From contig NZ_DASZBY010000008.1 in assembly GCF_035943795.1 (NCBI RefSeq), positions 1-64,000 on the forward strand: a DNA stretch of 64,000 nt. The letters run 5' to 3'. Below are positions 1-8,772 of this stretch, one piece after another; position 1 is the stretch's first letter; each line of letters opens with the position of its first letter. Below the pieces are notes generated by a model, which did not search any database, was not told the DNA's origin, and worked only from the letters and a program-made list of their open reading frames with translations. Both the position numbers and the translations under genes were made by a program. The stretch comes from Aliidongia sp035943795. Lineage in GTDB: Bacteria; Pseudomonadota; Alphaproteobacteria; ATCC43930; CGMCC-115725.

Positions 1-47
1 ACCGACGCTACGACGCGCTCGCGAAGATCACTCGAATAGGGACAAGC

Positions 48-80
48 CATGACTGCTGGCCTCCGTCTCCAGCAGTCATG
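48..80. repeat. Perfect 12-bp inverted repeat
   Basis: Bases 48-59 (CATGACTGCTGG) are exactly complementary to 69-80, leaving a 9-base loop. The element lies downstream of the leftward LysR gene that ends at 137. A short AT-rich run (TTGAATCAGATTTT) follows on the plus strand, so it could be a terminator for something entering from the left. There is no clean T tract and its role is unknown. Confidence 0.5.
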
Positions 81-136
81 TTGAATCAGATTTTCGAGCC
101 GGGGGGAATCCCGATTCAGCTAAGAACGAACGCGCT

Positions 137-1051
137 CTAGAGGATCGCCCATGGCGGTTTGGGGCCGAAAGAGGCAACGAGGAAGTCGATCATGACCCTG
201 ACTTTCGCCGGTGGCGCTCGGTCGGGCGAGTAGACGATGTGAATTCCCCCGAGATCGGCCGTGGGAAAATCGAGCGAGACGGGTTCGAGATCCCCCCGGC
301 GAATGGTATCCGCGACGATGAACTCGGGCTCGTAGAGAACACCCAGTCCAGCGACGGCAGCAGCCACGAGGGCATCGCCGTTATTGGCGCGCATGCTGCC
401 CTTCACCGGCACCCGGTTGTCCCGATTGCGTCCAAATGACCATTCGTCGGGGTGTGCGATGTCGGAGATCGAAAATCCCATGCAATTGTGGTTGCTCAAC
501 TCCACCGTCCGCCTGGGCCGTCCGCACTGGTCCCAATAACGCGGGGCCGCGCAGACGACCATCTCGCTGTCGGCAAGCTTGCGCGACACGAGGCGGCTGT
601 CCCTGAGCCGGCCGACCCGGATCGTCAAATCCCATCCCTCGTCCATCAGATCGACGATGCGATCATTGAGGCCGAGATCCACAGTGACGTTCGGATGCAT
701 TTTGGCGAAGGCCGGGATGAGCGGTGCCAGATAGCGAACGCCGAAAGACAGAGGCGCATTGAGCCGAAGAAGGCCCGTTGCTTCGACACGTTGGGAGGCG
801 ATCATCGCCTCGGCTTCGTCCAATTCTGGAAGGAGCCGTGCCAACGCCTCGAGATATTGCTGACCGGGGCCGGTCAGATTGAGCTTGCGGGTGCTCCGCT
901 GGAACAGCCGCACGCCGAGACGCCCTTCCAGGGCATCCAGGTGTTTCGTCGCCATGCCAGGAGACAGGCCGAGTTGCCGAGCGGCTGCAGAAAGGCTCCC
1001 TGCCTGCGCGGCGCGAGAGAAAACCTGCATTCCGGTGATGCGATCAAGCAC
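137..1051 (-). CDS. LysR-family transcriptional regulator
   Basis: Predicted DNA-binding regulator of 304 residues, the usual LysR size. The N-terminal winged helix-turn-helix is clear (ITGMQVFSRAAQAGSLSAAA, then RLGVRLFQRSTRKLNLT), followed by a periplasmic-binding-fold effector domain from about residue 90. The GTG start at 1051 gives the common VLDRITGMQVF opening; ATG at 1030 is the alternative. The longer frame to 1171 would read through a perfect palindrome at 1074-1089 that looks like an operator, so I reject it. It is divergent from the binding-protein gene at 1244, the usual arrangement for a LysR regulator and its target. The effector is not predictable. Confidence 0.9.
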   Translation of the reverse strand: MLDRITGMQVFSRAAQAGSLSAAARQLGLSPGMATKHLDALEGRLGVRLFQRSTRKLNLTGPGQQYLEALARLLPELDEAEAMIASQRVEATGLLRLNAPLSFGVRYLAPLIPAFAKMHPNVTVDLGLNDRIVDLMDEGWDLTIRVGRLRDSRLVSRKLADSEMVVCAAPRYWDQCGRPRRTVELSNHNCMGFSISDIAHPDEWSFGRNRDNRVPVKGSMRANNGDALVAAAVAGLGVLYEPEFIVADTIRRGDLEPVSLDFPTADLGGIHIVYSPDRAPPAKVRVMIDFLVASFGPKPPWAIL

Positions 1052-1073
1052 GGCGATTTCCAACTGGCAGTAG

Positions 1074-1089
1074 GAACTGAATTCAGTTC
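1074..1089. promoter_or_regulatory. 16-bp perfect palindrome, candidate LysR operator
   Basis: GAACTGAATTCAGTTC at 1074-1089 is a perfect palindrome, 23 bp upstream of the GTG start of the LysR gene and about 155 bp upstream of the divergent binding-protein gene. LysR-type regulators usually bind dyads in the divergent intergenic region and repress their own gene. The assignment to this regulator is inference from position and symmetry. Confidence 0.55.
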
Positions 1090-1243
1090 TAGCCAGATTA
1101 TCGACTCGTGAGGCAAGCCTTAAATAGTGAGCGGCTCCTCTTTGCACTGGCCGGACGCCGAAGATCGCCAAACTCTCCGCCCAACGCGCGACGACGCTAC
1201 GCGCCGTGCAGCTTTCCCTCGGCGTGGTTCAAGGAAAACATCG

Positions 1244-2383
1244 ATGCAGATCAAACCGGCCATCTTGATAATGGGCTATTTCCTGGCCGTCAGTCCGGCC
1301 ATCGCCGTCGAGCCCGTGCGTATCGGCGTGACCACTATCCTGAGCGGCTCCAATGCGGCTTTTGGGCAGAGCGAGCAATATGGTATCGCACTCGCCCTCG
1401 AACGGATCAACGAGGCCGGTGGCGTGCTCGGCCGGCCGGTCGAGGCGTTCTATGGCGACAATGCCGCCGATCCTGCGGCCGGTGTCGCCGCAGTCAAGCG
1501 GCTGATCGAACAGCAGCACGTGTCGGTGCTGCTGGGCGCGCTCGCGACGCCTGTCACCCGCGCGATCATGCCGATCGCGAACGAGGCGAAGGTGCCGCTC
1601 GTCATCGATATTTCGGCGGGTCAGGAATTTGTCGATGCATCTGGTGTCGGCGGTAACGACTATTCGTTCAAGACGAGCCCCTCCGACGGCGATGTCGCCG
1701 GCGGCATGATGGGGTGGTTGAAGAAGCAGGGAGTCGCCAGCGTAGCAATCCTCGCCGATGACAATGATTTCAACCGCGCTAACGCAACGGCCATGGAGAA
1801 GGCGGCCTCCGTTGTCGGAATCAAGATTCTCGCCAATGAGCTCGCCGCCAAAGGGACAGCGGATTTCGCGCCGACTGTCCTGCGCTTCAAGGCATTGCAG
1901 CCCGATCGGGTCGTTATCCTCCTCAGTACCTCGACCGCCATGTTCTTTCGCGCCTATGAACAAGATGGAGGGGGCATTCCGCTGGCTGGTCGAATTGATT
2001 TCGCTGCGGCGGTCGGCGCCGTCTCTCCACAATTCGTCTCATCTGGCGGTCTCGATAAAGCTTTGAGCATATCCGTATTCATGCCCGCCGATGACACGCC
2101 CGACGTTCAAGATTTCGTTCAAGCGTATAGCTCTCACTATGGTCTGGTGCCGACACAACGGTCTCTCTTCGCCTATGAGGCGACCCGTCTGGTTGTCGAC
2201 GCGACCCGCCGTGCGAATTCGGACAAGCCCGCGGATATTCAGCGAGCGCTTAAATCTTCTCAAATGCCGACACGGCTAGGGGGAACCTACGCGATGGATG
2301 CTCACAATCACTCACATACCCCAATGCAGATCGTCGGCTTGCGCGGCGGCAAAGTCGTCGTGATCGGCAAGGTAGGCACCTGA
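1244..2383 (+). CDS. ABC transporter substrate-binding protein, branched-chain amino-acid type
   Basis: Exported solute receptor of 379 residues in the Leu/Ile/Val-binding (Peripla_BP_6) family. A signal peptide (MQIKPAILIMGYFLAVSPAIA) precedes VEPVRIGVTTILSG, the typical first strand of the mature protein, and the Ser/Ala-rich binding region follows. ATG at 1244 is chosen because AAGGA sits eight bases upstream and the longer frame adds non-signal sequence. No permease or ATPase gene is adjacent, so it is an orphan receptor that may use a distant LivHMGF system or serve in sensing. The divergent LysR gene is its likely regulator. The ligand is unknown. Confidence 0.85.
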   Translation: MQIKPAILIMGYFLAVSPAIAVEPVRIGVTTILSGSNAAFGQSEQYGIALALERINEAGGVLGRPVEAFYGDNAADPAAGVAAVKRLIEQQHVSVLLGALATPVTRAIMPIANEAKVPLVIDISAGQEFVDASGVGGNDYSFKTSPSDGDVAGGMMGWLKKQGVASVAILADDNDFNRANATAMEKAASVVGIKILANELAAKGTADFAPTVLRFKALQPDRVVILLSTSTAMFFRAYEQDGGGIPLAGRIDFAAAVGAVSPQFVSSGGLDKALSISVFMPADDTPDVQDFVQAYSSHYGLVPTQRSLFAYEATRLVVDATRRANSDKPADIQRALKSSQMPTRLGGTYAMDAHNHSHTPMQIVGLRGGKVVVIGKVGT

Positions 2384-2421
2384 CAAGACGCCCCCAATCA
2401 CCCGTCCTTCACGAAGATCAT

Positions 2422-3984
2422 TTAGTTCGAGGTCATCACCACGCCGGTTGCCGGATTGAGCACCAGCGGCCTGGTGTTGGGCGCATCGACGAAATCGAAC
2501 AGACCGCCGAGCGAACCTGCGATACGGTCGAACGAGGCCTGGCCGGCCGGCGGGGCGGTCGGGCCGTCGATATAGTCCAGGCCGAAGTTGGTCTCGATGA
2601 AGCGCAGGACCGAGGTCTGGTCCGTGAGCGCGCTGTCGACATAGTTGCGCTTGGCAAAAGGCGAGATCACCAGCAGCGGCAGGCGCGGGCCATAGCCGCA
2701 GCGGTCGTTGTAGGCCGTGGCGGCGAGCGGGCCGGCGCATTGATGATCGTAGGCGGGATCGAGCGACTCGTTCACGACCGGCGCCAGCGCATGGTCGTAC
2801 CAGCCGTCCGAATCGTCGTAGGTGATGAAGATCGCCATGTCCTTCCAGAACGGGCTCGCCTGCAACTCGTTGATGGTCCAGACCAGGAATTCCTGTTCCG
2901 ACAGCGGATCCGACTTTTGCGGATGGCCCGTCTGGGTCGAAGGTGCCTTGATGAAGACGACCGACGGCAACGTGCCGCCGTTCAGCGCGGCGGTCAGCGA
3001 GCCCAGGCCGTACTGATGGTTCGCCTGGTCGCCGCTGGTGCCGATCGCCGCGATCGAGCTGGGCGGCAGATGATGCGGGTTGGCGGTCGACGCGTAATAT
3101 TGGAACGGGTCGTAGTGGTTGTTGTAGGCGCTGGGGCACGTCCCGCCCTTGGTCGTGGGCGCGGTCGGGAAATCGCCGTAGAACCAACCCCAAGTCACGT
3201 TCTGCTGATTGAGCAGATCGCCGACGTTCTTGCTGGTCATGGTCACCGTAGGCTCGTTCTTGGACGGGCAATCCTCCAGTGCGCTGCTGACGTTGGCGAT
3301 GACCGAGCCGTTCTGGACGAAGCCGGTGACCGGCTTCGGATCGTTGGCTGGGTTGCCGGTGACGTTGACGTGGGTCTGGCCCGACAGCAGGTTCAGATGG
3401 CCCATCACCGTGGTGCCGAATTCGGTGCCGTAGAAATTGTCGCTCATCGCGTAGTGCTGCGCATAGTTCCACAGCGCGGTCACCGTGTTGCCGTCGTAGT
3501 ACGCCATCGCCAGATTGGCATCGCACGGCTTCTGGGTCGCGGTGTTCGTAGCGGTCGGCTGCGCGCTGGTCGCCTGCGGGTACTGATCCTGCAGCCCCTT
3601 GTCGGCGGCGAGTTGCTCGGCATCGTACGCATTGTCGTTGTCGCAGGTGACGGCATCGGCCGGGCTCAGGCGATAGGCCTGCGCCGAATTCGGATTGTGG
3701 GTCAGCAGTGTCGTGTTGGAACCGGCGGGTCCCAGGCCGTTGACCGACGGCGTGTTCGGCAGGGCCGTGAATTGCGGCGTGCCGGCCGGATCGCTCGGCG
3801 TATTCAGCGCCTGCGGGTATGTCGCGAAATAGTGATCGAAGGAGACGTTCTCCTGAAAGATCACGACCACGTGCTTGATTGGCGTGGCCTGCGCCTTCGC
3901 CTCTCCGGAGGCTGCGAGGCCCGACAGGATCAGGACGGATGCCGTCCAGAGCAGCGTCACCCGATTTTTCGCGAAAAACAACAT
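2422..3984 (-). CDS. Exported phosphoesterase family protein (phospholipase C/acid phosphatase type)
   Basis: Secreted hydrolase of 520 residues in the phosphoesterase family of non-haemolytic phospholipase C and AcpA acid phosphatase. After a signal peptide (about residues 1-32) comes KHVVVIFQENVSFDHYFATY; the Glu45-Asn46 and Ser48-Phe49-Asp50 positions match the metal and nucleophile region of that family. Further family-like segments are MSDNFYGTEFGTTVMGHLNL and ITYDDSDGWYDH. Several Cys residues could form disulphides, fitting a periplasmic or extracellular location. It stands alone. The substrate (phospholipid, phosphomonoester or other ester) cannot be told from sequence. Confidence 0.85.
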   Translation of the reverse strand: MLFFAKNRVTLLWTASVLILSGLAASGEAKAQATPIKHVVVIFQENVSFDHYFATYPQALNTPSDPAGTPQFTALPNTPSVNGLGPAGSNTTLLTHNPNSAQAYRLSPADAVTCDNDNAYDAEQLAADKGLQDQYPQATSAQPTATNTATQKPCDANLAMAYYDGNTVTALWNYAQHYAMSDNFYGTEFGTTVMGHLNLLSGQTHVNVTGNPANDPKPVTGFVQNGSVIANVSSALEDCPSKNEPTVTMTSKNVGDLLNQQNVTWGWFYGDFPTAPTTKGGTCPSAYNNHYDPFQYYASTANPHHLPPSSIAAIGTSGDQANHQYGLGSLTAALNGGTLPSVVFIKAPSTQTGHPQKSDPLSEQEFLVWTINELQASPFWKDMAIFITYDDSDGWYDHALAPVVNESLDPAYDHQCAGPLAATAYNDRCGYGPRLPLLVISPFAKRNYVDSALTDQTSVLRFIETNFGLDYIDGPTAPPAGQASFDRIAGSLGGLFDFVDAPNTRPLVLNPATGVVMTSN

Positions 3985-4209
3985 TCTGCCCGCCCCTTGC
4001 CCTGTCCCATGGCTTCAGATCGGGCAGGGTAAAGGCCGGCAATGACGGCCAGATGACCGATTTCTTATGGGTTGCGTTTCCTTGTGGCCGACGCGCTGCC
4101 ATCCAGGACCGGTTCAGCGGCACGCGCCACCGCGCCGGCCGTACGGATCTAGTGGTCCTCCGCCCGCAAGATCTCCGATCGGCCAAAGAATCGGACGGGA
4201 GGCTCTTCG

Positions 4210-4629
4210 TCAAAGGGAAGGCGATGCCAGCGTGATCACCAGGCAATTGCCGCCAGCCCGCGGCCGATAGATCGCGGTGACGCTCAGGCCCAGGACCATC
4301 TTGATGCCGGCCTGCCCCTCGGGCCGCTGGTCGGGCGTCTCCATGGCCTCGGCCGGTTTCCACAGCGTCGGATCGAACGGCGCCGCGTCGTCTTCGTAGG
4401 TGAGCGTCAGGACCGGCGCCATCTCCAGGCGCAGCCGGACGGGGTAATCGCACTCCCGCCCGTAGCCATATTTGATCGTGTTCGAGAACAGCTCCTCGAC
4501 GATGATCCGAAGGCGCCCGATCTGGTCAGGGCCGAGGTTCCACGCGAGACCGGAATGTTCTATCGTCTCCAGCGCGGCAACCATGCCGCTCGTCGTGGCG
4601 GGGAAACTCACTTCAAGATCGGTCGGCAT
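4210..4629 (-). CDS. RsbW-type anti-sigma/serine kinase ATPase domain protein
   Basis: Cytoplasmic 139-residue single-domain HATPase of the RsbW/SpoIIAB type, which phosphorylates a STAS antagonist or sequesters a sigma factor. Visible motifs are the N box (IIVEELFSNTIKYGYGR), the G1-like DDAAPFDP and the G2-like GQAGIKMVLGL. ATG at 4629 has a purine-rich AGGGAGAGAG ribosome site; upstream in-frame sequence is a shadow of the FecR gene. The start is only 30 bp from the divergent FecR start. The STAS and PP2C partners lie at 8.8-9.1 and 5.7-7.8 kb on the same strand, so this is the kinase arm of a partner switch. No sigma factor is adjacent. Confidence 0.85.
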   Translation of the reverse strand: MPTDLEVSFPATTSGMVAALETIEHSGLAWNLGPDQIGRLRIIVEELFSNTIKYGYGRECDYPVRLRLEMAPVLTLTYEDDAAPFDPTLWKPAEAMETPDQRPEGQAGIKMVLGLSVTAIYRPRAGGNCLVITLASPSL

Positions 4630-4659
4630 CGCCACCCTCTCTCCCTTGGGAACGTTCCA

Positions 4660-5112
4660 ATGCGCAGTATGACATCCGGACGCGTCATCGCCCTCCTCCT
4701 GGTCATGATGCCCTTCGCCGCCTGGGCTGACGATCCGATCGGACAGATCAAGACCGAAACCGGCGCCGTGACGGTGGAGCGTGGCGGCAAGGCCCAGGCG
4801 ATCGCGATCGGCGATCACGTCTTCCAGGCCGACACGATCGTGACGGCGCCAGACGGGACCGTCGGCATCACCTTCGCCGATAACAGCATGATGTCGCTGG
4901 GCCCGGATAGCCGCTTGGCGCTCGACCAGTTCCGCTTCGACACGACGACCGAGGATGGCGTGTTCAACTCGTCGCTCCAGAAGGGCACGCTCGCCGTCAA
5001 ATCCGGTCAGATCGTGCATCAGACGCCCGAGGCGATGCATATCCGGACGCCGGCCGCCCTGCTGGGCGTGCGCGGCACCGAGTTCGTGGTTCGTGCCGAC
5101 GGGAATAGCTGA
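4660..5112 (+). CDS. FecR-domain exported protein
   Basis: 150-residue exported protein. A signal peptide (MRSMTSGRVIALLLVMMPFA) is followed by a FecR/PupR-type domain: IGQIKTETGAVTVERGGKA, then FADNSMMSLGPDSRLALD and a closing RTPAALLGVRGTEFVV. FecR domains act in periplasmic signal reception or as beta-rich scaffolds. The stop overlaps the next start (TGATG), so translation is coupled to the OmpA-type lipoprotein. No FecI-type sigma factor or TonB receptor is nearby, so this is not a standard iron-dicitrate regulator. ATG at 4669 is an alternative start. Confidence 0.85.
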   Translation: MRSMTSGRVIALLLVMMPFAAWADDPIGQIKTETGAVTVERGGKAQAIAIGDHVFQADTIVTAPDGTVGITFADNSMMSLGPDSRLALDQFRFDTTTEDGVFNSSLQKGTLAVKSGQIVHQTPEAMHIRTPAALLGVRGTEFVVRADGNS

Positions 5113-5696
5113 TGATCCTGTTCCTTCGTCGCCTGGCGCCGGCGCTGGGCTTCACGTTGCTGGCCGCCTGCGCCAGCAACGATCTGGTCGTTGTCCTGCC
5201 CGCGGCCGACGGCCATATCGGCGGCGTCGTGGTGCAGCATGGCGACAGCAAGATCCTGCTCGACAAGGCCTATGCCGCAGCGGGCGACGATGCCAAGCCC
5301 GTGACGGTCGATCCCAAGGAAATCGACCAGATCTTCGGCAAGACCCTGGCCGCGCGCCCGATCCCACCGAAGGATTACACGCTCTATTTCATGGCCGACA
5401 GCAACGAACTGGTGCCCGACTCGCGCGCCGCGTTCGAGGATGTCTTCGCCGAGATCGCGCGGCGCAAGGCATCGGAAATCGTGGTCACCGGCCATACCGA
5501 CACGATGGGTGCGCCCGATTATAACGACAAGCTGTCGCTGGCCCGGGCCAAATCGGTTTCCAAGCTGTTCGTCGACCGGGGCCTGAAGCCGGACTCGGTG
5601 ATCGCGGTCGGGCGTGGGCAGCGCGAGCTGCTGGTTCCGACCAAGGATCAGGTCGCCGAGCCGCGCAACCGGCGCGTCGAAATCACGGTGCGCTAG
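5112..5696 (+). CDS. OmpA-family lipoprotein
   Basis: 194-residue outer-membrane lipoprotein. The lipobox is LLAAC near residue 20, and the C-terminal OmpA-like peptidoglycan-binding domain is recognisable in LYFMADSNELVPDS, VVTGHTDTMG and the final EPRNRRVEITVR. It is coupled to the FecR gene by a one-base overlap. Its 3' end overlaps the convergent CHASE2-phosphatase gene by 14 bases. Known role of the domain: anchoring to diaminopimelate peptidoglycan. Inference: with the FecR protein it forms the envelope side of the signalling locus. Confidence 0.88.
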   Translation: MILFLRRLAPALGFTLLAACASNDLVVVLPAADGHIGGVVVQHGDSKILLDKAYAAAGDDAKPVTVDPKEIDQIFGKTLAARPIPPKDYTLYFMADSNELVPDSRAAFEDVFAEIARRKASEIVVTGHTDTMGAPDYNDKLSLARAKSVSKLFVDRGLKPDSVIAVGRGQRELLVPTKDQVAEPRNRRVEITVR

Positions 5697-7791
5697 AGCC
5701 AGTCCACCGGATCGTCAGGATGGTCAGGTCGTCCGACGCCTCGGCACCATCGACGAAGGTGGCGACCGCCGCCTGAAGCTGTTCGATCACGGTCTTGGCG
5801 CTGGCGTGCGGCACGATTCCGGCCAGCAGCGCCTCAACCCGGTTCCGGCCCATGAGTGCGCCCTGCCCGGTCATCGCCTCGGTCACGCCGTCGGTCATCA
5901 GGCACAGGAGATCGCCGGGCTGCAGCTGGCAGGTCTCGGTCGCATAAGGAAAATCCTCGAGCACGCAGAGCGGCGGCCCGCCCTCCGCCTCGATCGTTTG
6001 CGGGGCCGTCCCCGCGCGGACCAGCAGCGGCGCGTCGTGTCCGGCGTTGCAAAAGCGCAACTCGCCGGTCGCGACGTTCAGGATGCCGGCGAACAGGGTG
6101 ATGAACAGCATCTCGGGATTGTCACGCGAGATCTCGGCGTTGGCCCGGTTGACGATGGCGCCGATATCGGTCTCGCCGCGCAATGCGCAGCTTTTGCACA
6201 GCGACTTGCCGAGCGCCATGAACAGGCTGGCCGGCACGCCCTTGCCGCTGACGTCGCCGACCGCGAGGAACAGGTGGTCTTCGTCGATCTTGAAGAAGTC
6301 GTAGAGGTCGCCGCCGATCTCCCGGGCCGGGACCATCAGCGCGTCCAGGTCGAACCGGCGATCGTCGACCACGCTGGCGGCGGTCGGCAGGATGCCCATC
6401 TGGATCCGGCGGCCGGCCGCCAGTTCGCCATCGGCCTTCGCCGCGGCCAGCCGGCGCACCTCCAGCTCGTGGCGTAGCCGGCGGCGCTGGGCATCGGCCT
6501 CGGCCAGGCTACCGCCCAACAATGCCGCCAGGACGAGAACCTGGCCGATCATCGGGGTCGCCACGTCGAGCAGCAGCAACGCCTGGTGCCAGAGTCCGAA
6601 GCCGAGGATGGCGAGAAGCGCCATGGGCAGGATTGCCGCCAGGGCCTGCCAGCGCTGCCGTATGGCCGGCAGTGCCACGATCAGGAACAGGCCCAGGACG
6701 ACGGTCAGCAGCGGTTCCGCCGCCGCAGCCCAGGGCGTGCGGCGCGCAAAGGCTCCGTCGATGATGTTCTCCAGCAGCTGGGCATGGATCTCGGTGCCGG
6801 GCATGGGGCCAAGCGGCGTCATGCGCTGGTCGGTCAGCCCCAGACCGGTGACGCCGATCAGGACCAGCCGCTGGTCGAACGTATCGGCCGGGACCCGGCC
6901 GGACAGGACGTCCGCGGCCGAGACGAAGCGCCGCGCGTCATGGGGGGAGAAATCGATCCAGACGCTGCCGTCCGGCTCGGTCGGGATGGTCACCGGTCCG
7001 ACGGTTGCTTCCAGGACCGCGTGATCGCCCAGGCGCAGATCGATCCAAGGCGCTTGGGCGGCGAGCCGCAGCATCTCCAGGCCGAGCGACGGCGCCAGGC
7101 GGCCGGAGATCACGGAAATCAACGGCAGATGACGGAATGCGCCGTCCGAATCCGCATCGACCGACAGCACGCCATGGCCGGCGGCTGCGCGATCGAGCTC
7201 GGGAATGCTCCGCAGGGCCTCGGGAAAGCTCGGCAGGATCGTCGACGGATCGAAGTCTTTGCCGAGCAGACGGATCGGCGCGAGCTTTCCGCTGTCCTTC
7301 TGGCCACCGCCGCGATCGACCCCGCCCAGCCCGACCATGACCGGCCCGGCGGCGAGTGCGGTCTGCAGCAAGGCGTCGTGGCTCGGCAACTCCCGTAGGG
7401 CCGCATCGATGGCGGGCGGCAATGGACCGGCCTGCTGGATCCACTGCTCGGGCGACTGCTTGTCGGGCTCGGGCCAGATCAGATCGATGCCGAGGGCGGC
7501 CGGATGACCGGCCAGGATCTTCGTGATCAGGTTGGCGTCGATCTGGCGGGGCCATGGCCATTGTCCGACGGTCGCCAGGCTGGCGTCGTCGATCGCGACG
7601 ATGACGACCGGAGTCGAGTCCAGGCGCCGCGGCATGGCGCGTTGATAGAGATCGAACAGCGCACGGCGCGGTCCGTCGAAGGTCGATCCGGCAAAGACTT
7701 GCAGGACGAGGAACAGCAACAGGACCAGGCCCGCGGCATGACGGCCCCAGCCCCGGATCAGCCCGCCGAAGGATCGGGCGATTGCGCCCAC
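5683..7791 (-). CDS. CHASE2 sensor with SpoIIE/PP2C serine phosphatase domain
   Basis: 702-residue inner-membrane receptor phosphatase. A first membrane helix (about residues 18-36) leads into a periplasmic CHASE2 domain (FDLYQRAMPR, VVIVAIDDASLATVGQWPWP, ALGIDLIWPEPD). About three helices follow between residues 345 and 425, then a linker helix and a SpoIIE-type phosphatase domain. Metal-binding acidic residues appear in GGDLYDFF, VGDVSGKG and SDDLTILT. The family dephosphorylates STAS antagonists, and one is encoded two genes upstream in the same operon (STAS, then MBL, then this gene, 8-bp gap). The periplasmic CHASE2 domain suggests an envelope or small-ligand input. The ligand is unknown. 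Confidence 0.9.
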   Translation of the reverse strand: MGAIARSFGGLIRGWGRHAAGLVLLLFLVLQVFAGSTFDGPRRALFDLYQRAMPRRLDSTPVVIVAIDDASLATVGQWPWPRQIDANLITKILAGHPAALGIDLIWPEPDKQSPEQWIQQAGPLPPAIDAALRELPSHDALLQTALAAGPVMVGLGGVDRGGGQKDSGKLAPIRLLGKDFDPSTILPSFPEALRSIPELDRAAAGHGVLSVDADSDGAFRHLPLISVISGRLAPSLGLEMLRLAAQAPWIDLRLGDHAVLEATVGPVTIPTEPDGSVWIDFSPHDARRFVSAADVLSGRVPADTFDQRLVLIGVTGLGLTDQRMTPLGPMPGTEIHAQLLENIIDGAFARRTPWAAAAEPLLTVVLGLFLIVALPAIRQRWQALAAILPMALLAILGFGLWHQALLLLDVATPMIGQVLVLAALLGGSLAEADAQRRRLRHELEVRRLAAAKADGELAAGRRIQMGILPTAASVVDDRRFDLDALMVPAREIGGDLYDFFKIDEDHLFLAVGDVSGKGVPASLFMALGKSLCKSCALRGETDIGAIVNRANAEISRDNPEMLFITLFAGILNVATGELRFCNAGHDAPLLVRAGTAPQTIEAEGGPPLCVLEDFPYATETCQLQPGDLLCLMTDGVTEAMTGQGALMGRNRVEALLAGIVPHASAKTVIEQLQAAVATFVDGAEASDDLTILTIRWTGSSAP

Positions 7792-7799
7792 ACCGGCGG

Positions 7800-8759
7800 T
7801 CAGAGGTCGATCACCAGGCCGTCGTAGGCCGCGTCGATCTGCACGGGCTCGCCCGACCGGGTGATTTCCTCGAAGCGGATGGTCTCAGCCAAGATGCTGT
7901 CGATCCGCTCGTCGTCGTAGACCGGCTCGTGATGGAACAGGCACAGCCGCTTGGCGCCGGCCATCTGGCACAGTTCCACGCCCAGCACGTTGCTGGAATG
8001 GCCCCAGTCTTCCTTCATCGTGATGGAATCGGCGAGGGAGTACATCGCGTCGAACACGACGAGATCGGCGGCCTGGAAGAAGGCGGCCGTGCTCTCCATT
8101 TCGGCCATGTCTTCCGGCTTGTGCTCGGCGTCGGTCGAATAGACGAAAATCCTGCCGCCCTGTTCGATGCGATAGCCGTAGGAATCATTGCCGTGCAACT
8201 GCAGCCGTCCGGTCACGGTGGCGCCGCAGATCTCGTACGGCCTGCCGGGCTCGAGTGCCACGAATTCGATACTCGATGGCAGCGCGCTGAACTCGACCGG
8301 GAAACACGGCTCGTGGCTCTGCGCTCGAATGGCCTGCTCGAGCTTCGGATGGCAGCTATAGAGGCGGATGCGATTGCCCGGGATGAAGGCCGGGATGAAG
8401 AACGGGAACCCCATGATATGGTCCCAATGCACGTGGGACATCAGCACGTGATAGGTCTGCGGCTTGCCCGGACCATGCTTCGCCAGCATGGACAAGGCGA
8501 ATTCCCGGGCGCCCGAGCCGAGGTCGCACAGCAGATAATCCGGACCGCCCAGGTCGACCTGGACGCAGGACGAGTTGCCGCCATAGGTCCCGGCCTCGGC
8601 GAAGCTCAGTTCCTCGGCACAGAACGCCTCGGCCTTTTCTGCGGTGTCGAGCCCGCGGCCGGCGCCCTTGACCAGGGCGTTGACCAGCTTGCGGCGCACC
8701 GCCCGGCCGGTGAGCGGGGTCGGCAGCGAGCCGCGAGTGCCCCAGAAGGTGACTTGCAT
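7800..8759 (-). CDS. Metallo-beta-lactamase-fold hydrolase in signalling operon
   Basis: 319-residue cytoplasmic protein opening with the MQVTFWGTRGSLPTP signature of a distinct MBL-fold group. The metal site is visible as SHVHWDH, a downstream STDAEH and a C-terminal FHHEP. It has no signal peptide. It sits between the STAS gene (13-bp gap) and the CHASE2-phosphatase gene (8-bp gap), so co-expression is almost certain. The family includes phosphodiesterases and RNase Z-like enzymes. A role in hydrolysing a nucleotide or other signal that feeds the switch is conjecture. Confidence 0.85.
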   Translation of the reverse strand: MQVTFWGTRGSLPTPLTGRAVRRKLVNALVKGAGRGLDTAEKAEAFCAEELSFAEAGTYGGNSSCVQVDLGGPDYLLCDLGSGAREFALSMLAKHGPGKPQTYHVLMSHVHWDHIMGFPFFIPAFIPGNRIRLYSCHPKLEQAIRAQSHEPCFPVEFSALPSSIEFVALEPGRPYEICGATVTGRLQLHGNDSYGYRIEQGGRIFVYSTDAEHKPEDMAEMESTAAFFQAADLVVFDAMYSLADSITMKEDWGHSSNVLGVELCQMAGAKRLCLFHHEPVYDDERIDSILAETIRFEEITRSGEPVQIDAAYDGLVIDL

Positions 8760-8772
8760 CGGCGGCCTCGAT

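Noticed and set aside
2312..4453. 713-residue open frame on the minus strand
   Set aside because: It overlaps the phosphoesterase gene in another frame and is Arg/Pro-rich without any domain; a typical GC-rich shadow.
4660..5696. FecR/OmpA pair as a FecIR-type iron-citrate regulator
   Set aside because: No ECF sigma factor and no TonB-dependent receptor nearby; the FecR domain is fused to a signal peptide, not to an anti-sigma helix.
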